From: Paraburkholderia tropica
Lineage (GTDB): Bacteria; Pseudomonadota; Gammaproteobacteria; Burkholderiales; Burkholderiaceae
Reading direction: 5' to 3'
Length of the DNA: 64,000 bases
NCBI RefSeq assembly: GCF_914484835.1
Contig: NZ_CAJZAR010000033.1
Location: forward strand, 1-64,000
The notes beneath the pieces are model-generated. The model saw nothing but the letters and a program-made list of their open reading frames with translations. It did not search any database and was not told the DNA's origin. Positions 18,276-27,684 of the stretch are shown one piece after another. How positions within the stretch are numbered: the first letter of the stretch is position 1; the number at the start of each line of letters is the position of its first letter. Made by a program: the position numbers and the translations under genes.

Positions 18276-18305
18276 ATTGTAACTGAATGGGAATTTCCCT
18301 ATCCA
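18276..18305 (-). promoter_or_regulatory. Candidate fdxA promoter with an inverted repeat
   Basis: Minus strand: TACAAT (-10, 18281-18276) and a weak TGGATA -35 (18305-18300) with 18-bp spacing. A GGGAA-T-TTCCC inverted repeat (18289-18299) fills the spacer and could be an operator. Confidence 0.4.
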
Positions 18306-18431
18306 CACCGCCGGCGCGCCTTTTATATCGTTTCGTGATTAGTTTATGCGGCGCGGCATGTGCTTGAACCGGCGGCCGATTCCTTGCGCAATATCCATGC
18401 GCGCGCCACGGTCGTGCAAGCAAGCCCGCGT

Positions 18432-18448
18432 CCGAATGCCGCATTCGG
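18432..18448. promoter_or_regulatory. 17-bp palindrome upstream of pncB
   Basis: CCGAATGC-C-GCATTCGG, two perfect 8-bp arms, about 120 bp before the pncB ATG. A TAACAT (-10-like) begins two bases later. Possible operator; the regulator is unknown. Confidence 0.45.
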
Positions 18449-18567
18449 GTAACATGGGCGCACCGCTGATGTCCGCCGTCCCCGGCGCCGCCGCCAGCCC
18501 CAAAAGGCGCGACGGCGGCTCGGAAAACGAGGCGTGCATCCTCCGATTGCAGTCCGGCTAGTCAATC

Positions 18568-19770
18568 ATGGTCATTACTTCGCTGCTCGATACCGATCTG
18601 TACAAATTCACGATGATGCAGGTGGTGCTGCATCATTTCCCCGCGGCCAACGTCGAATATCGCTTCCGCTGCCGCACGCCGGACGTCGATCTCGTGCCGT
18701 ACGTCGACGAAATCCGCAGTGAGATTTCCAAGCTCTGCCGCCTGCGTTTCGCCGAGCCCGAGCTCGAATATCTGCGCAAGATGCGCTTCGTGAAGGGCGA
18801 TTTCGTCGACTTCCTCGCGCTGTTCCATCTGAACGAGAAGTACATCTCCGTCACGCCGTCGCCGAAGAACAACGGCGAGATCGACATCGAGATCAAGGGT
18901 CCGTGGCTGCACACGATCCTCTTCGAGATTCCGGTGCTCGCGATCGTCAACGAGGTGTATTTCCGCAACACGCAGCATCATCCGCAATACGAAGAGGGCC
19001 GCGAGCGCCTGCGCCGCAAGATCGAGCTGCTCGGCGCGAAGCCCGAGTTCGCCGACTGCAAGATCGCCGATTACGGCACGCGCCGCCGCTTCTCGAAGCG
19101 CTGGCACGAAGAGGTGATCCTCACGCTCAAGGAAGATCTCGGCGAGCAGTTCACGGGCACGAGCAACGTCTACTACGCGATGAAGCACAACCTCACGCCG
19201 CTCGGCACGATGGCGCACGAGTATCTGCAGGCGTGCCAGGCGCTCGGACCGCGTCTGCGCGATTCGCAGATCTACGGCTTCGAGATGTGGGCGAAGGAAT
19301 ATCGCGGCGACCTCGGCATCGCGTTGTCGGATGTCTACGGCATGCAGGCTTTCCTGCGCGACTTCGACATGTACTTCTGCAAGCTGTTCGACGGCGCGCG
19401 CCACGATTCGGGCGATCCGTTCGAGTGGGGCGAGCGCCTGCTCAAGCACTACGAGGACAACCGCGTCGACGGCCGCACGAAGACCATGATCTTCTCGGAC
19501 GCGCTCGACATTCCGAAGGTGCTGCGTCTGTACGAGCGCTTCAAGGACCGTTGCCGTCTCGCGTTCGGCGTGGGCACGAATCTCACCAACGACCTCGGTT
19601 ATCAGCCGCTGCAGATCGTCATCAAGATGGTCCGCTGCAATGGTCAGCCGGTCGCCAAGCTGTCCGATTCGCCGGGCAAGAACATGTGCGACGACAAGGC
19701 GTATCTGGCCTATCTGCGTCAGGTGTTCGGCATCGAGCAGCCGACGGAAGTGGAGACCGCGGGCAAGTAA
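18568..19770 (+). CDS. pncB: Nicotinate phosphoribosyltransferase
   Basis: A 400-residue enzyme of NAD salvage: nicotinate + PRPP + ATP to nicotinate mononucleotide, in the cytoplasm. The family core is seen at [12 protein letters not shown] (~331), the FSDALDIPK segment (~310), [16 protein letters not shown] (~272) and a typical start [21 protein letters not shown]. Length is as usual. It stands between fdxA and the LutC-like gene, with no co-transcribed NAD gene. Start ATG at 18568. Confidence 0.95.
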   Translation: MVITSLLDTDLYKFTMMQVVLHHFPAANVEYRFRCRTPDVDLVPYVDEIRSEISKLCRLRFAEPELEYLRKMRFVKGDFVDFLALFHLNEKYISVTPSPKNNGEIDIEIKGPWLHTILFEIPVLAIVNEVYFRNTQHHPQYEEGRERLRRKIELLGAKPEFADCKIADYGTRRRFSKRWHEEVILTLKEDLGEQFTGTSNVYYAMKHNLTPLGTMAHEYLQACQALGPRLRDSQIYGFEMWAKEYRGDLGIALSDVYGMQAFLRDFDMYFCKLFDGARHDSGDPFEWGERLLKHYEDNRVDGRTKTMIFSDALDIPKVLRLYERFKDRCRLAFGVGTNLTNDLGYQPLQIVIKMVRCNGQPVAKLSDSPGKNMCDDKAYLAYLRQVFGIEQPTEVETAGK

Positions 19771-19855
19771 ATTTGCGCACGAACCACACAGGCGGCGCAT
19801 GCTTCGTGCGCCGTATGCGTGCCTGATACGCGCCTGAATGCGAGCGACGCCCCGG

Positions 19856-19861
19856 TATAAT
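19856..19861 (+). promoter_or_regulatory. TATAAT box for the LutC-like gene
   Basis: Perfect TATAAT about 37 bp before the ATG at 19898; a weak CTGAAT -35 at 16-bp spacing. Confidence 0.5.
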
Positions 19862-19897
19862 CGGCGCGTCGCTTTTCTTCATCTGACGAGGACGCAC

Positions 19898-20560
19898 ATG
19901 GATACCACGGCCGCCCGCCGCAGCATGCTCGCGCGCATCCGCGCGGCTCAGGGTCGCGACGCGACGCCCGCCGCGCACGAACGGGAAGCCGTCGCCGACT
20001 ATCTCGCGCGCCATCCGCAAGGGCCGCGTCCGCCGATGGACGGCGACCTCGTCGCGCGCTTTGTCGTCGAGGCGAAGAAGATGGCGTCCACGGTCGACGA
20101 AGTCGCGCAGCTCGCCGACGTGCCCGCCGCCGCCGCGCGCTATCTCGCCTCGCTCCAGTTGCCCATGCAGGCCGTCGCCTGGGAGACGCTCGAATCGTTC
20201 GACTGGGCCGCAGCGGGCCTCACGGTCGCGTTCCGCAAACCCGAAGATCGCGATCTCGTCGGCCTCACGGGCTGCTTCTGCGCGACCGCCGAGACCGGCA
20301 CGCTGGTGCTGCTGTCGGGGCCGCAAACGTGGGCCTCGGGCGCGCTGCTGCCCGAAACGCACATCGCCGTCGTGCCCGCTTCGCGTATCGTCGCGGGTCA
20401 CGAAGATGCCTTCGCGCTCATGCGCGCCGAACGCGGCGAGTTGCCGCGCGCGGTCAATTTCGTCTCGGGGCCGTCGCGCACCGGCGACATCGAACAGACC
20501 ATCGTCCTCGGCGCACATGGGCCGTATCGCGTGCACGTGATCGTCGTGCAGGGTGCGTGA
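19898..20560 (+). CDS. LutC/YkgG family (LUD-domain) protein
   Basis: A 220-residue LUD-domain protein. In L-lactate utilisation operons LutC works with LutA and LutB, both absent nearby, so a role in lactate oxidation is only a family-based guess. The C-terminal core (GCFCATAETGTLVLLSGPQ, then THIAVVPASRIV and GPSRTGDIEQTIVLGAHGP) is typical. The ATG at 19898 is used because GACGAGGACG precedes it; it overlaps the next gene by 8 bp, so the two are probably co-expressed. Confidence 0.85.
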   Translation: MDTTAARRSMLARIRAAQGRDATPAAHEREAVADYLARHPQGPRPPMDGDLVARFVVEAKKMASTVDEVAQLADVPAAAARYLASLQLPMQAVAWETLESFDWAAAGLTVAFRKPEDRDLVGLTGCFCATAETGTLVLLSGPQTWASGALLPETHIAVVPASRIVAGHEDAFALMRAERGELPRAVNFVSGPSRTGDIEQTIVLGAHGPYRVHVIVVQGA

Positions 20561-22028
20561 CGCGTTGACGGGTCCGCGCGCGGCACGCGTTTCGACACCG
20601 GCAAGGCGATTCGCGCTCGCGGCCGTGCTGGCGTGTTGCGCGGGCACGGCGCACGCATCGGGCGGGGCGGGCGCTGCGGGCGTGGACGGCGCGGCGCTCT
20701 CCGCGACCTGGGGCCTGCCGTTCGCCTGCATGCTGCTCTCGATCGCGCTGTTTCCGATGTTCGCGGCCACGTTCTGGCATCAGCATTTCGGCAAGATCTC
20801 GGCGGCGTGGGCGCTCGCGTTTCTCGCGACGTTCGCGGCGTCGCACGGCATCGCGGCCACGTATCCGCTCTTTCTGCATGCGCTCGTCGACGAATATCTG
20901 CCCTTCATCGTGCTGCTCGGCGCGCTCTATACGATCGCGGGCGGCATCTGCGTGTACGGCAATCTGCGTGGCTCGCCGCGCACCAATACCGCGATCCTCG
21001 CGCTCGGCGCCGTGCTCGCGAGCGTGATGGGTACGACCGGCGCGGCCATGCTGCTGATCCGCCCGCTGTTGCGCGCCAACGACAACCGCCGCCACAACAC
21101 GCACGTGGTCGTGTTCTTCATCTTCCTCGTGGCGAACGCGGGCGGCTCGCTCACGCCGCTCGGCGATCCGCCGCTGTTCCTCGGTTTTCTCAATGGCGTC
21201 GGCTTCTTCTGGACGGCGCAGCATCTCGCGCTGCCGATGCTGTTCGTCTGCGGCGTGCTGCTCGCTGTGTTCTTCGTGATCGATACGTGGCTGTTCCGGC
21301 GCGCGGACGAGGTGCGCGCGCCGTTTCTCGATCCGACGCCCGACACCGGACGGCTCGGCATCGGCGGCAAGGCCAACTTCGCGCTGCTCGCGGGCGTGAT
21401 CGCGCTCGTGCTGACGAGCGGCGTCTGGAAGCCGGGTATCGGCGTCGATCTGCCGGGTGCGCGGCTCGAACTTCAAAACGTCGTGCGCGACGCCGGGCTG
21501 ATCGTGCTGGCGATCGTGTCATTCGTGTTCACGTCGCGCGAGGCGCGCGCGGACAATGATTTCGACTGGGCGCCCATCGTCGAGGTGGCGAAGCTGTTCG
21601 CAGGTATTTTCGTGACGATCACGCCGGTGATCGCGATGCTGCGCGCGGGCGAGGCGGGCGCGTTCGCCTCGCTGATCGCTTTCGTCAACGATGCGCCGGG
21701 CCGCCCGAACGACGCGCTTTACTTCTGGGCGACGGGCCTGCTGTCGTCGTTTCTCGACAACGCGCCCACGTATCTCGTGTTCTTCAATCTCGCGGGCGGC
21801 GACGCGCAGGCGCTCATGACGGGCGGCGCGAAAACGCTCGCCGCGATTTCGGCGGGCGCCGTGTGGATGGGCGCGGTGACCTACATCGGCAACGCGCCGA
21901 ACTTCATGGTCAAGGCCATCGCGCAGCAACGCGGCGTGCGCATGCCGGGCTTCTTCGGCTATCTTGGCTGGTCGTGCGCGGTGCTCACGCCCGTGTTCGC
22001 GGCCGCGACCTGGCTCTTTTTCGTTTGA
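20553..22028 (+). CDS. Sodium:proton antiporter (NhaD/CitMHS-like)
   Basis: A 491-residue membrane protein of the ion-transporter superfamily (NhaD, ArsB and CitMHS types), with about 11-13 hydrophobic segments. Hallmarks are GTTGAAMLLIRPLLRAN near residue 165 and SSFLDNAPTYLVFFNLAGG near 405. Related proteins exchange Na+ for H+ or carry anions. The GTG at 20553 overlaps the stop of the LutC-like gene, indicating coupling. A signal-like start (RRFALAAVLACCAGTAHA) precedes the first helix. Substrate is inferred from family only. Confidence 0.85.
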   Translation: MRDALTGPRAARVSTPARRFALAAVLACCAGTAHASGGAGAAGVDGAALSATWGLPFACMLLSIALFPMFAATFWHQHFGKISAAWALAFLATFAASHGIAATYPLFLHALVDEYLPFIVLLGALYTIAGGICVYGNLRGSPRTNTAILALGAVLASVMGTTGAAMLLIRPLLRANDNRRHNTHVVVFFIFLVANAGGSLTPLGDPPLFLGFLNGVGFFWTAQHLALPMLFVCGVLLAVFFVIDTWLFRRADEVRAPFLDPTPDTGRLGIGGKANFALLAGVIALVLTSGVWKPGIGVDLPGARLELQNVVRDAGLIVLAIVSFVFTSREARADNDFDWAPIVEVAKLFAGIFVTITPVIAMLRAGEAGAFASLIAFVNDAPGRPNDALYFWATGLLSSFLDNAPTYLVFFNLAGGDAQALMTGGAKTLAAISAGAVWMGAVTYIGNAPNFMVKAIAQQRGVRMPGFFGYLGWSCAVLTPVFAAATWLFFV

Positions 22029-22209
22029 GCCGGGCGGGATTGCGCCGATTCGCACCGATTTGCCCCGATTCGCGCATTAGCCATTCGGCTGACTATGCCG
22101 GCGCGTGCAGGCGCGGGAAAATAGCGCCGATATCGAGACCCTGGCGGACCAGCCAACCGCGCGCGGCACAGCGGCGTGCGGATCAACCTCAGCAGTGTGG
22201 AGAGCAACG

Positions 22210-23199
22210 ATGCAAAAGATTCTCGTGGCGCGCCCGATCTTTCCTGACGTGATCGACCGTCTCAAGCAGTATGTCGACGTCGACTGGAACAACGGCGAAA
22301 CGCTGTCCGCCGAAGCGCTCAAGGCGCGTCTCGCCGACAAGGACGGTGCGATCACGATGGGCGACCCCATCGACGCCTCGACCTTCGCCGCCGCGCCGCG
22401 TCTGCGCGTGGTCTCGAACATGGCCGTGGGCTACAACAACTTCGACATGGCCGCGTTCGACGCCGCGAACGTGCTCGGCACCAACACGCCCGACGTGCTC
22501 AACGAGACCACCGCCGACTTCGGCTGGGCGCTGATGATGGCCGCCGCGCGCCGCGTGACCGAATCGGAGCACTATCTGCGCGCGGGCAAGTGGCAGAAGT
22601 GGTCGTTCGACATGTTCCTCGGCGCGGACGTGCATGGCGCGACGCTCGGCGTGATCGGCATGGGCCGCATCGGCCAGGCGCTCGCGCGCCGCGCGCGCGG
22701 CTTCAACATGCGCGTGATCTATCACAACCGTTCGCGCGTCGCGCCCGAGATCGAGCGCGAACTGAACGCGGAATACCGCGCGAAGGAAGACCTGCTCAAG
22801 CAGGCCGATCACGTCGTGCTGGTGCTGCCGTACACGCCGGAAAACCATCACACGATCGGTGCGGCCGAACTCGCGCTGATGAAACCCACGGCTACGCTCA
22901 CGAATATCGCGCGCGGCGGCATCGTCGACGACGCGGCGCTGGCGCAGGCGCTGCGCGAGCGCCGTATCGCTTCGGCGGGCCTCGACGTGTTCGAAGGCGA
23001 GCCGAGCGTGCATCCGGCGCTGCTCGAAGTCGATAACGTCGTGCTCACGCCGCACATCGCGAGCGCGAGCGACGCCACGCGCCGCGCCATGGCCAACCTC
23101 GCCGCCGACAATCTGATCGCCGGGCTCGGTCTCGGGCCGCGTGCGGGCCAGCCGCCCAATGCGATCAATCCGGGCGTGATCGGGAAAGCGCGCGCATGA
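22210..23199 (+). CDS. D-2-hydroxyacid dehydrogenase (glyoxylate/hydroxypyruvate reductase type)
   Basis: A 329-residue NAD(P)-dependent dehydrogenase of the D-isomer-specific 2-hydroxyacid family. It reduces glyoxylate or hydroxypyruvate, among others. The Rossmann fingerprint is GVIGMGRIGQALARR (~145-160) and catalytic segments are NIARGGIVDD (Arg), FEGEPSVHP (Glu) and LTPHIASAS (His). It matches GyaR/GhrB-like proteins, but the substrate is not fixed. The ATG at 22210 follows GGAGAGCAACG. It overlaps rmuC by an ATGA, so they form an operon. Confidence 0.9.
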   Translation: MQKILVARPIFPDVIDRLKQYVDVDWNNGETLSAEALKARLADKDGAITMGDPIDASTFAAAPRLRVVSNMAVGYNNFDMAAFDAANVLGTNTPDVLNETTADFGWALMMAAARRVTESEHYLRAGKWQKWSFDMFLGADVHGATLGVIGMGRIGQALARRARGFNMRVIYHNRSRVAPEIERELNAEYRAKEDLLKQADHVVLVLPYTPENHHTIGAAELALMKPTATLTNIARGGIVDDAALAQALRERRIASAGLDVFEGEPSVHPALLEVDNVVLTPHIASASDATRRAMANLAADNLIAGLGLGPRAGQPPNAINPGVIGKARA

Positions 23200-24686
23200 G
23201 TGCTGAGTGGTTGATGGCGCTGGCGTTAGCGGCGCTCGCCGCGCTGGCGTTTGCCGTGATCGTGCTGCTGCGCGCGCGCGGCGGTTCGCACGACGAAGCG
23301 GCGCTCGACGCGCTCGATCAATTGAGCGACCGCGTCGCCGCCTCGACCGAGACGCAGACGCGTGCGGCCGAGCGTATCGAGCGCGAGTTGCGCAACGAGA
23401 TCGCGCGCACGGCGCAGACTTCGCGCAGTGAGTTCGGCGGCGGTTTCGCGCAGGTGCAGCAGGCGCTGGCGGCGCATCTCACGAGCATCGCGACTGTGCA
23501 GAACGGCCAGATCGATGGCTTCGCGCAACAGCTCGTCAAGCTCACGGAGAGCAACGCGCAGCAGCTCGACGCCGTGCGCCAGAGCCTGCACGTGCAGGCG
23601 CAGCAGGCGCGCGAGGAGCAGGCCACGGCGCTGCGCCACTTCGGCACCGTGCTCGGTCAGCAGCTCGCGCAGCTGACCGAGGCCAACGACCGGCGCTTCG
23701 CCGAAGTGCGCGCGACGCTCGAGCAGCGCCTCAAGGACATCGAGGCGAACAACGCGGCGAAGCTCGAAGAGATGCGCCGAACCGTCGACGAAAAGCTGCA
23801 TGCCACGCTCGAACAGCGTCTGGGCGAATCGTTCAAGCTGGTCTCGGACCGGCTGGAGCAGGTACATCGCGGCCTCGGCGAAATGCAGACGCTGGCGGCG
23901 GGCGTGGGCGATCTGAAAAAGGTGCTCACGAACGTGAAAACGCGCGGCACGTGGGGTGAAGTGCAGCTCGAAGCGCTGCTGGAGCAGATGCTCACGCCTG
24001 ACCAGTTCGCGAAGAACGTGGCGACCGTGCCGGGCAGCAGCGAACGCGTGGAGTTTGCGATCCGCCTGCCGGGCAAGGGCATCAAGCCCGGCGGCGCGGA
24101 CAGCGCGCCGGTCTGGCTGCCCGTCGATGCGAAGTTTCCGCGCGAGGACTACGAGCGGCTCATCGACGCTCAGGAGCGCGCCGATCTCGCCGGCATCGAG
24201 GAAGCGGGGCGCGCGCTCGAAACGCGCATACGCGCGGAAGCACGCACCATCGCCGAGAAATACGTCGCGCCGCCGCACACGACCGATTTCGCGCTGCTGT
24301 TTTTGCCGACCGAAGGGCTTTACGCCGAAATCCTGCGTCGCCCGGGTTTGACCGATGTGCTCCAGCGCGATTTCCGCGTGACCGTTGCCGGGCCGACCAC
24401 GCTCACGGCGCTGCTCAACAGCTTGCAGATGGGTTTCCGCACGCTCGCCATCGAGCAGCGTTCGAGCGAGGTGTGGCAGGTGCTGGGTGCTGTGAAAACC
24501 GAGTTCGGCAAGTTCGGCGACGTGCTTGCGCGAACCAAAACGCAGCTGGAAACGGTCACGCGCTCGATCGAGGCCGCCGAAGTGCGCACGCGCGCGATGA
24601 ACCGCAAGTTGCGCGACGTGGAGGCCTTGCCGGGCGAGGAGGCGTCGAATCTGCTCGGCGACGCGTTGCGCAACGGAGACGAATAG
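23196..24686 (+). CDS. rmuC: DNA recombination protein RmuC
   Basis: A 496-residue RmuC. An N-terminal membrane segment (MALALAALAALAFAVIVLL) is followed by ~190 residues of coiled coil rich in Gln, Ala and Glu, and then the RmuC nuclease-like domain (~225-440: VKTRGTWGEVQLEALLEQML, VDAKFPREDYERL, FLPTEGLYAEILRR). It limits DNA inversions in E. coli; the exact activity is unclear. Starts inside the stop of the dehydrogenase gene and ends at a terminator. Confidence 0.94.
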   Translation: MSAEWLMALALAALAALAFAVIVLLRARGGSHDEAALDALDQLSDRVAASTETQTRAAERIERELRNEIARTAQTSRSEFGGGFAQVQQALAAHLTSIATVQNGQIDGFAQQLVKLTESNAQQLDAVRQSLHVQAQQAREEQATALRHFGTVLGQQLAQLTEANDRRFAEVRATLEQRLKDIEANNAAKLEEMRRTVDEKLHATLEQRLGESFKLVSDRLEQVHRGLGEMQTLAAGVGDLKKVLTNVKTRGTWGEVQLEALLEQMLTPDQFAKNVATVPGSSERVEFAIRLPGKGIKPGGADSAPVWLPVDAKFPREDYERLIDAQERADLAGIEEAGRALETRIRAEARTIAEKYVAPPHTTDFALLFLPTEGLYAEILRRPGLTDVLQRDFRVTVAGPTTLTALLNSLQMGFRTLAIEQRSSEVWQVLGAVKTEFGKFGDVLARTKTQLETVTRSIEAAEVRTRAMNRKLRDVEALPGEEASNLLGDALRNGDE

Positions 24687-24710
24687 ACGCAGTATCGATA
24701 TGCCCTTAAG

Positions 24711-24753
24711 AAAAACGGGCCGCCCGCATCGCTGCGGACGGCCCGTTTTTTTC
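24711..24753. terminator. Bidirectional terminator between rmuC and the GNAT gene
   Basis: A long stem of AAACGGGCCG plus CCGCA pairs with TGCGG plus CGGCCCGTTT, with A and T runs on the two sides, ending both converging transcripts. Confidence 0.85.
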
Positions 24754-24779
24754 GCGCCTTGCGGGGTGAGGCGAGCGCT

Positions 24780-25262
24780 TTAGCCCGGCGCGGCGAGCTT
24801 GTCGAGCGCGTCGCCCGTCACGCGCACTACGCGCCAATCGGGGAACACCGTCGCGCCCATCTTCTCGTAGAAGCGGATGGCCGGCTCGTTCCAGTCGAGC
24901 ACGCTCCACTCGAAGCGTGCGCACTGGCGCTCCACGGCGATGGCTGCGAGCTGGCGCAGCATGGCCGTGCCGAGACCCGTGCCGCGCTGCGACGGTTCGA
25001 TGTAGAGGTCTTCGAGATACAGGCCGCGGCGGCCCAGGAACGTCGAATAGTTGTGGAAGAACAGCGCATAGCCGACGATCTTGCCCGCGTCGTCGGCCAC
25101 CAGTGCTTCGGCGGCCGGGTGCGCGCCGAACAGTGCGTCGGCCAGCAGCTCGGGCGTGCCGGTGAACAGGTGCGTGAGCTTTTCGAATTCCGCGAGCTGG
25201 TACATGAGCGCGTGCATGGCGCTCACGTCGCCGGGCGTGGCCGCGCGGATCGTGGCGGCCAT
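24780..25262 (-). CDS. GNAT family N-acetyltransferase
   Basis: A 160-residue acetyltransferase. The acetyl-CoA loop is SQRGTGLGTAML (~95-106); a YFEK-like end (NEPAIRFYEKMGATVF) follows. The start (ATIRAATPGDVSAMHALMYQLAEFE) is close to diamine/spermidine-type acetyltransferases, but the substrate is not certain. Its ATG overlaps the stop of the upstream small membrane gene (TAATG), so they are expressed together. Confidence 0.85.
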   Translation of the reverse strand: MAATIRAATPGDVSAMHALMYQLAEFEKLTHLFTGTPELLADALFGAHPAAEALVADDAGKIVGYALFFHNYSTFLGRRGLYLEDLYIEPSQRGTGLGTAMLRQLAAIAVERQCARFEWSVLDWNEPAIRFYEKMGATVFPDWRVVRVTGDALDKLAAPG

Positions 25263-25537
25263 TACGCTTCCTCTGGCACGTCGGAGAGATGAATCTCGAT
25301 GCCGCCGAAGCGCGACGCCACCCAGTTGTAGAGATGGCAGGCGATCCACAGCAGCACGAAGCCGACGATCGCATTGAGGATCAGCGCGCTGAACACGGTG
25401 CCGAGTTCGAAGGTGCCGTAGCGGAAGAACGCCACCACTGCGACGAGCAGCACGATCGGCACGCTGAACGTGAGGTACACGAGGATGAGCGCTTTGGCGG
25501 TTTGCCCCGCGGCGATGAACGAGATCTGTTTTTTCAT
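25262..25537 (-). CDS. Small two-helix membrane protein, unknown function
   Basis: A 91-residue protein with two clear membrane segments (LILVYLTFSVPIVLLVAVVAFF and VFSALILNAIVGFVLLWIACHLYNW). The C-terminus (SRFGGIEIHLSDVPEEA) is acidic. I do not recognise a named family. It is followed at once by the GNAT gene and lies 65 bp after moeA on the same strand, so it may be read from the moa operon. Start ATG at 25537. Confidence 0.65.
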   Translation of the reverse strand: MKKQISFIAAGQTAKALILVYLTFSVPIVLLVAVVAFFRYGTFELGTVFSALILNAIVGFVLLWIACHLYNWVASRFGGIEIHLSDVPEEA

Positions 25538-25602
25538 GGAAGTCGGTCCGTAGGTCGAATGGACGTAGCGTGTACAGGATGGCTGGAAAAGGGCCGCGCG
25601 CG

Positions 25603-26934
25603 CTAGACGAGCCCGTCAAAGAGCATGACGTCGACGGCATCGCCGGCGTCGAGATCGGTAGATTCGTGGGCGAGCACGATGAAGCAGTTGGCCTCGCTCA
25701 TCGTGCTGAGTGCGCCGGAGCTTTGCGAGCCCGTGGGCGTGACGCACCACTGGCCGCGCGCGTCGCGTTCGGCGACGCCGCGCTGGAATTCGGTGCGGCC
25801 CGCGCGTTTTTTGATCGGCGCTTCGCAGCGCGCGGGGATCAGCGGCACGGGTGGCGGTGTCGCGCCCGACATGGCGATCAGGGCAGGGCGCACGATCTGG
25901 TAGAAGCTCACCATGGTCGCGACCGGATTGCCGGGGAGGCCGAACAGCAGCGCCGGACGGCCCACGCCCGCACGGCCGCCGGACCAGATGCGGCCGAACG
26001 CGAGCGGGCGGCCCGGACGCATGGCGAGGCCCCAGAACGTGACGTCGCCGAGCGTTTGCAGTTGCGTGCGCGTGAAGTCGGCTTCGCCGACCGAGACGCC
26101 GCCCGAGGTCAGTACGACGTCGGCGCTGGCGGCGGCTTGCTTGAGCGTGGCGGCGAGCGCGTCGGGTTCGTCGCGGACCATGCCGAGGTCGATGGCTTCG
26201 ACGTTCAGGCGGCGCAGCATCGCGCCGAGCGTGTAACGGTTGCTGTCGTAGATGCAGCCGGCGTCGAGCGGCTCGCCGGGCGAGCGCAGTTCGTCGCCGG
26301 TCGAAAAGAAGGCCACGCGCAGGCGCGGCTTCACTTCGACTTCGACGAGACCGAGCGAGGCGAGCAAGCCGATATCGGAGGCGCGCAGCTCGCGGCCCGC
26401 GCGCAGCGCCACGCCGCCGCGTGCGAGGTCTTCGCCCTTGCGGCGGCGGTTCGCGCCGGGCGCGACCTCGCGGGCGGCGAAGCGGATCGAGCCGGATTCG
26501 CCGGCATGCGTCGGTTCCACGCGCTTCACGCGTTCTTGCGGCACGACGGTGTCGCAGCCAGCGGGCATCGGCGCGCCGGTCATGATGCGCACGCATGCGC
26601 CGGGCGTCACGCCGCCTGTGTACGGGTGACCCGCGAACGCCTTGCCGGCGATCGTCAGCGCGAGCGCGCCGTCTTGCGCTTCGGCGGCGAGCGCCGCGCC
26701 GTCGAACGCGTAACCGTCCATCGCCGAGTTGTCGTGCGCGGGCACGTCGATCGGCGAGATCACGTCCACGGCGAGCACGCGCGCGAGCGCTTCGCGCAGC
26801 GGCACGCGTTCGCTCCCGGCCAGCGGCGTCACCCACTGCAGCACGATGGCTTGAGCGGCGCTGACGGGCAAGGCTTGTGGATCGAACTGGCTGAGGCTCG
26901 CGGCGCTACCGGAGAAAGTGTTAAGCGTGGTCAT
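25603..26934 (-). CDS. moeA: Molybdopterin molybdenumtransferase
   Basis: A 443-residue MoeA. It inserts molybdate into adenylated molybdopterin, the last step of Mo-cofactor synthesis. The four-domain pattern is seen: VPAHDNSAMDGYAF (~70), MTGAPMPAGCDTVVPQE (~125), the catalytic core VVLTSGGVSVGEADF (~275) and LFGLPGNPVATMVSFYQI (~340). Start ATG at 26934. Third gene of the moaA-mobA-moeA operon, 107 bp after mobA. Confidence 0.94.
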   Translation of the reverse strand: MTTLNTFSGSAASLSQFDPQALPVSAAQAIVLQWVTPLAGSERVPLREALARVLAVDVISPIDVPAHDNSAMDGYAFDGAALAAEAQDGALALTIAGKAFAGHPYTGGVTPGACVRIMTGAPMPAGCDTVVPQERVKRVEPTHAGESGSIRFAAREVAPGANRRRKGEDLARGGVALRAGRELRASDIGLLASLGLVEVEVKPRLRVAFFSTGDELRSPGEPLDAGCIYDSNRYTLGAMLRRLNVEAIDLGMVRDEPDALAATLKQAAASADVVLTSGGVSVGEADFTRTQLQTLGDVTFWGLAMRPGRPLAFGRIWSGGRAGVGRPALLFGLPGNPVATMVSFYQIVRPALIAMSGATPPPVPLIPARCEAPIKKRAGRTEFQRGVAERDARGQWCVTPTGSQSSGALSTMSEANCFIVLAHESTDLDAGDAVDVMLFDGLV

Positions 26935-27041
26935 CGAGTGGAGAAGCGTCGCATCCGCACAATGGGTGCGGCGATCGTCCTGGGAGGCGGGCCAGGTGGG
27001 CCGGCAGCTGGCGGCGCGCGGCGTGTGTCCGGTTGCGCACG

Positions 27042-27677
27042 TCAGGCACGGTCGAGGTCGGCGAGTTCCTGAAAGGAATTGATATTGTAAAACGCACGCT
27101 CGTCGGCAAACGCGACTTCGGCCGCCTTGTGGCGCGCGTACCACGCACGCACCTTGCGCTCGCCCGCGTCCAGAAAGGCCGCGAGGTCGTCGGCGAGCGA
27201 GACGTGCACGAGCGCAAAAACGGGATGCAGTGAGACCTCGCCCGCCGCGTCGGTCGTGGTCGCGGTGGCAATCGGCACGCCTTGCGCGCAAGCGGCCTCG
27301 GCGAGGCGCGCGGCGAGGTCGGCGGGCAGCCACGGCGAATCACAGGGCGCGCTCAGCAGCCATTCGGTGCGCACTTCGCTTTGAGCGGCGGCGCGCAGGC
27401 CGGCGAGCAAACCCGCGAGCGGACCGGGAAAGTCGGGCAGCGTATCGCCGATCACGCGCGCATGCCACGGCGCGCCCAGTTCGGCGTAGGTGTCTCGGTT
27501 GCGATTGGCGCTGATCGCGAGCGCGCCCACCTGCGGCGCGAGGCGCGCGAGCACGTGCGCGGCGAGCGGCTGGCCGTGCAGCATCTGCAGGCCTTTGTCG
27601 GCGCCGCCCATGCGCTGGCCGCGGCCGCCCGCGAGGACGAGGCCGGTGATCGACGAAGCAGGAAGGGGTGCGTTCAT
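27042..27677 (-). CDS. mobA: Molybdenum cofactor guanylyltransferase
   Basis: A 211-residue MobA. It transfers GMP from GTP to Mo-molybdopterin to form the bis-MGD cofactor. The nucleotide loop LAGGRGQRMGGADKGLQ (~16-32), the metal site SAPCDSPWLP (~105) and the end segment RAFYNINSFQELADLD fit the family. Start ATG 27677, only 7 bp after the moaA stop. Uses GTP in the cytoplasm. Confidence 0.94.
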   Translation of the reverse strand: MNAPLPASSITGLVLAGGRGQRMGGADKGLQMLHGQPLAAHVLARLAPQVGALAISANRNRDTYAELGAPWHARVIGDTLPDFPGPLAGLLAGLRAAAQSEVRTEWLLSAPCDSPWLPADLAARLAEAACAQGVPIATATTTDAAGEVSLHPVFALVHVSLADDLAAFLDAGERKVRAWYARHKAAEVAFADERAFYNINSFQELADLDRA

Positions 27678-27684
27678 GCGCGGC

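Larger units (their letters stand above)
18212..18567. other. Non-coding divergent region between fdxA and pncB
   Basis: A 356-bp region with promoters of both genes. I see a candidate fdxA promoter and inverted repeat (18276-18305) and a 17-bp palindrome (18432-18448), described separately. No RNA gene is seen, and an apparent 71-codon frame here has no support. Confidence 0.5.

Noticed and set aside
18346..18561. A 71-codon frame upstream of pncB
   Set aside because: No ribosome site, no recognisable domain, and it covers the promoter and palindrome region.
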